Assembly (NCBI GenBank): GCA_041687495.1 | Contig: JAWLBR010000120.1 | Location: 1-6,919, forward strand | Source: JAWLBR01 sp041687495 | Lineage (GTDB): Bacteria > Bacillota > Limnochordia > DTU087 > JAAYGB01 | Direction: 5' to 3' | Length of the DNA stretch: 6,919 nucleotides | In this document: positions 5,762 to 6,919 of the stretch, one piece after another | Numbering within the stretch: position 1 is the first letter of the stretch | Layout: every line of letters begins with the position of its first letter | Program-made: the position numbers and the translations under genes | Notes under the pieces: generated by a model | What the model was told of the DNA's origin: nothing | Database searches by the model: none | The model's input: only the letters and a program-made list of their open reading frames with translations

Positions 5762-5868
5762 TAAACTTCGCCTCCCTTGCATCCATCGCTTCGCCCGACT
5801 ACGTTTAGGATCTCCCACCAGGCCAGCGATGAGCCGGTTATCCGGAAAGCAAAGTACGGAGAAAATGC

Positions 5869-5892
5869 AAAAAACCCCCTGAAATCAGGGGG
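5869..5892 (-). terminator. Rho-independent terminator after rubrerythrin
   Basis: On the minus strand CCCCCTG-ATTT-CAGGGGG forms a 7-bp, GC-rich stem followed by T6. It lies about 35 nt after the rubrerythrin stop. It separates the rubrerythrin transcript from the tadA-tRNA transcript. Confidence 0.92.
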
Positions 5893-5926
5893 TGGTTACA
5901 CCAGTAGGACCTTATCTAAGTACAGA

Positions 5927-6442
5927 TTAGCCCTGCGCTACAAACTCGCGATACTTTTCCTTGGGAGCACCACAGCCCGGACATTTGTCTGGAGCTTCAT
6001 GGGCCGCAGTATGTCCGCACACCGGGCAGATGTAGACCTTCTCAATGCTTATATCGTCTCCGCCAGAAACTACCTGGCCGGCATCCTCGTACATCTTCTC
6101 GTGAATCTTTTCAGCCTCCAAGGCGTAATGGATGCTGCGCAGGGCGGCCTTTTCGTCTTGCAGGTTAGCGACGGCGTCATAGGCTGGATACATCTCGTAG
6201 ATCTCAAAATGCTCTCCATCCACACCGCTGGCGAGGTTAGCTACTGTATCACCCAGTTCACCTAATGTCTTGAAGTGATTCGTCGCATGAACCCGCTCAG
6301 CGTGGGCTATAGCCCGAAAAAGGTTGGCGACCTTTGGCTTACCATCCTTTTCCGCCTGGTCTGCATAGATAAGATACCGCATGTGGGCCTGACTCTCGCC
6401 CGCAAACGCATTGGTGAGATTCGCTTTAGTCATCTCTCGCAT
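5927..6442 (-). CDS. rbr: Rubrerythrin
   Basis: Rubrerythrin (171 aa) reduces hydrogen peroxide in anaerobes using a diiron centre and a rubredoxin-type iron. The ferritin-like four-helix part shows the diiron ligands: E16 (GESQAHMRY), E49 and H52 (AERVH), E80 and E83 (FEIYEMYP), and E111 and H114 (EKIH). The C-terminal rubredoxin domain has C139-P-V-C142-G and C154-P-G-C157-G. The open frame extends upstream to 6547, but those 35 extra residues are atypical. The ATG at 6442 follows GAAGGGTGATC, which extends beyond the usual Shine-Dalgarno to match more of the 16S 3' end. A second ATG three codons later is possible. It is followed by a strong terminator, so it is likely monocistronic. No clear PerR-type operator was seen. 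Confidence 0.95.
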   Translation of the reverse strand: MREMTKANLTNAFAGESQAHMRYLIYADQAEKDGKPKVANLFRAIAHAERVHATNHFKTLGELGDTVANLASGVDGEHFEIYEMYPAYDAVANLQDEKAALRSIHYALEAEKIHEKMYEDAGQVVSGGDDISIEKVYICPVCGHTAAHEAPDKCPGCGAPKEKYREFVAQG

Positions 6443-6577
6443 GTGATCACCCTTCACCATGTAGTAAATGTCATCGCTGTTTAATTTCCCCAATACGGCA
6501 AAGGATAAACCAAAAAAATTCCATTGGCTAAAAACCATCCATTCCAATCATGCCCAGCGCTTTTGGCAAGAGCGACC

Positions 6578-6919
6578 CTAGCGCCGCCACTGCTTCAGCA
6601 GAAGATCATATTCTCCCATTGCAGCCAACGCTGCCACTCGAGCTTTGAGTTCTTCGCCCTTGGCCGCTGTCAGTTCCCTTTGCCTTTCCTGCAAATCGTT
6701 AAGAGCACCCATTACTTCTAGCTCGCTTGTAAATCCCGCGTCATTTCCGGATCTGACTGCGTCGAGGTACTTAGTTGCATATTGGCTCTTGATTTCGGCT
6801 AACTCTACGGCGCTAACTGCCTCTTCCCAAGCATAATAGGCCGATCGAGCAGACAGTTGGGCGGACTCTGCCTCCTGGCCCAATCGTAGCTGCACACTCT
6901 CAAGTCGAGCCAAGTCTTG
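6578..6919 (-). CDS. TolC-like outer membrane efflux family protein, C-terminal part (partial)
   Basis: The C-terminal 113 residues are present; the start is beyond the right edge. The segment is two long amphipathic helices with few prolines, and an internal Y-L-D-A-V-R-S-G-N-D-A-G-F-T-S-E-L-E-V turn about two thirds back from the end. A helix, then a Y-x-x-G-x-x-(S/T)-x-x-(D/E)-V-type loop, then a long A/L/E-rich helix ending in L-A-A-M-G-E-Y is the layout of the C-terminal half of TolC/OEP proteins. The match is by pattern, not by a family motif, so another coiled-coil export protein is possible. No signal peptide can be judged and no terminator was seen in the 135 nt before rubrerythrin. 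Confidence 0.5.
   Translation of the reverse strand, partial: QDLARLESVQLRLGQEAESAQLSARSAYYAWEEAVSAVELAEIKSQYATKYLDAVRSGNDAGFTSELEVMGALNDLQERQRELTAAKGEELKARVAALAAMGEYDLLLKQWRR

Noticed and set aside
5777..6265. 162-codon plus-strand frame
   Set aside because: It is antisense to rubrerythrin and crosses the terminator at 5869-5892. The rubrerythrin frame has complete metal-binding motifs.
6443..6547. N-terminal extension of rubrerythrin to 6547
   Set aside because: The 35 added residues are aromatic-rich and absent from the family; the downstream ATG has the better ribosome site and the normal start.

Overview
The window comes from a low-to-mid GC Gram-positive bacterium (Firmicutes), most likely an anaerobic, Clostridia-like lineage. 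Three things point there. The gene order tadA - large SRP RNA - dnaX - ybaB/ebfC - recR - yaaL(DUF2508) - rRNA operon matches the block next to rrnA in Bacillus subtilis. The SRP RNA is the long (~268 nt) form with an Alu domain. A rubrerythrin gene fits an anaerobic lifestyle. Genus cannot be fixed from the sequence alone.

Nearly everything is transcribed right to left (minus strand). From the right edge, the block opens with the 3' end of a TolC-like coiled-coil protein gene (6578-6919, partial). A rubrerythrin gene follows (5927-6442) with a strong terminator (5869-5892). Next come a small unrecognised gene (5522-5761) and tadA (4955-5437), which is preceded by a 13-codon upstream ORF. Two tRNA-Ser genes then follow, anticodons CGA and GGA, the first overlapping the 3' end of tadA by 10 nt. 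They end at a terminator (4718-4746). One short gene runs the other way: a DUF5658-type membrane protein (4391-4690, plus strand), divergent from the SRP RNA.

The left half is the DNA replication/repair block. SRP RNA has its own promoter and a UUCG-loop terminator. It is followed by dnaX (clamp-loader tau subunit), a possible 36-aa ORF in frame behind dnaX, ybaB/ebfC, recR and a DUF2508 gene. After DUF2508 come two good sigma-A-type promoters with extended -10 elements in tandem (276-304 and 150-178), then a boxA-like sequence and leader hairpins. These read off the left edge into what is almost certainly a 16S rRNA gene starting at or just beyond base 1. The bofA gene often found between yaaL and rrn is not recognisable here.

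Functionally the window joins translation (tRNAs, the tRNA deaminase TadA, the rRNA promoter region), protein export (SRP RNA), replication and recombination (DnaX, YbaB, RecR) and oxidative-stress defence (rubrerythrin). No mobile element, CRISPR array or clearly new multi-gene system was found. The most unusual points are the tadA/tRNA overlap, the short ORF ending 2 nt before tadA, and the small ORF in frame behind dnaX.
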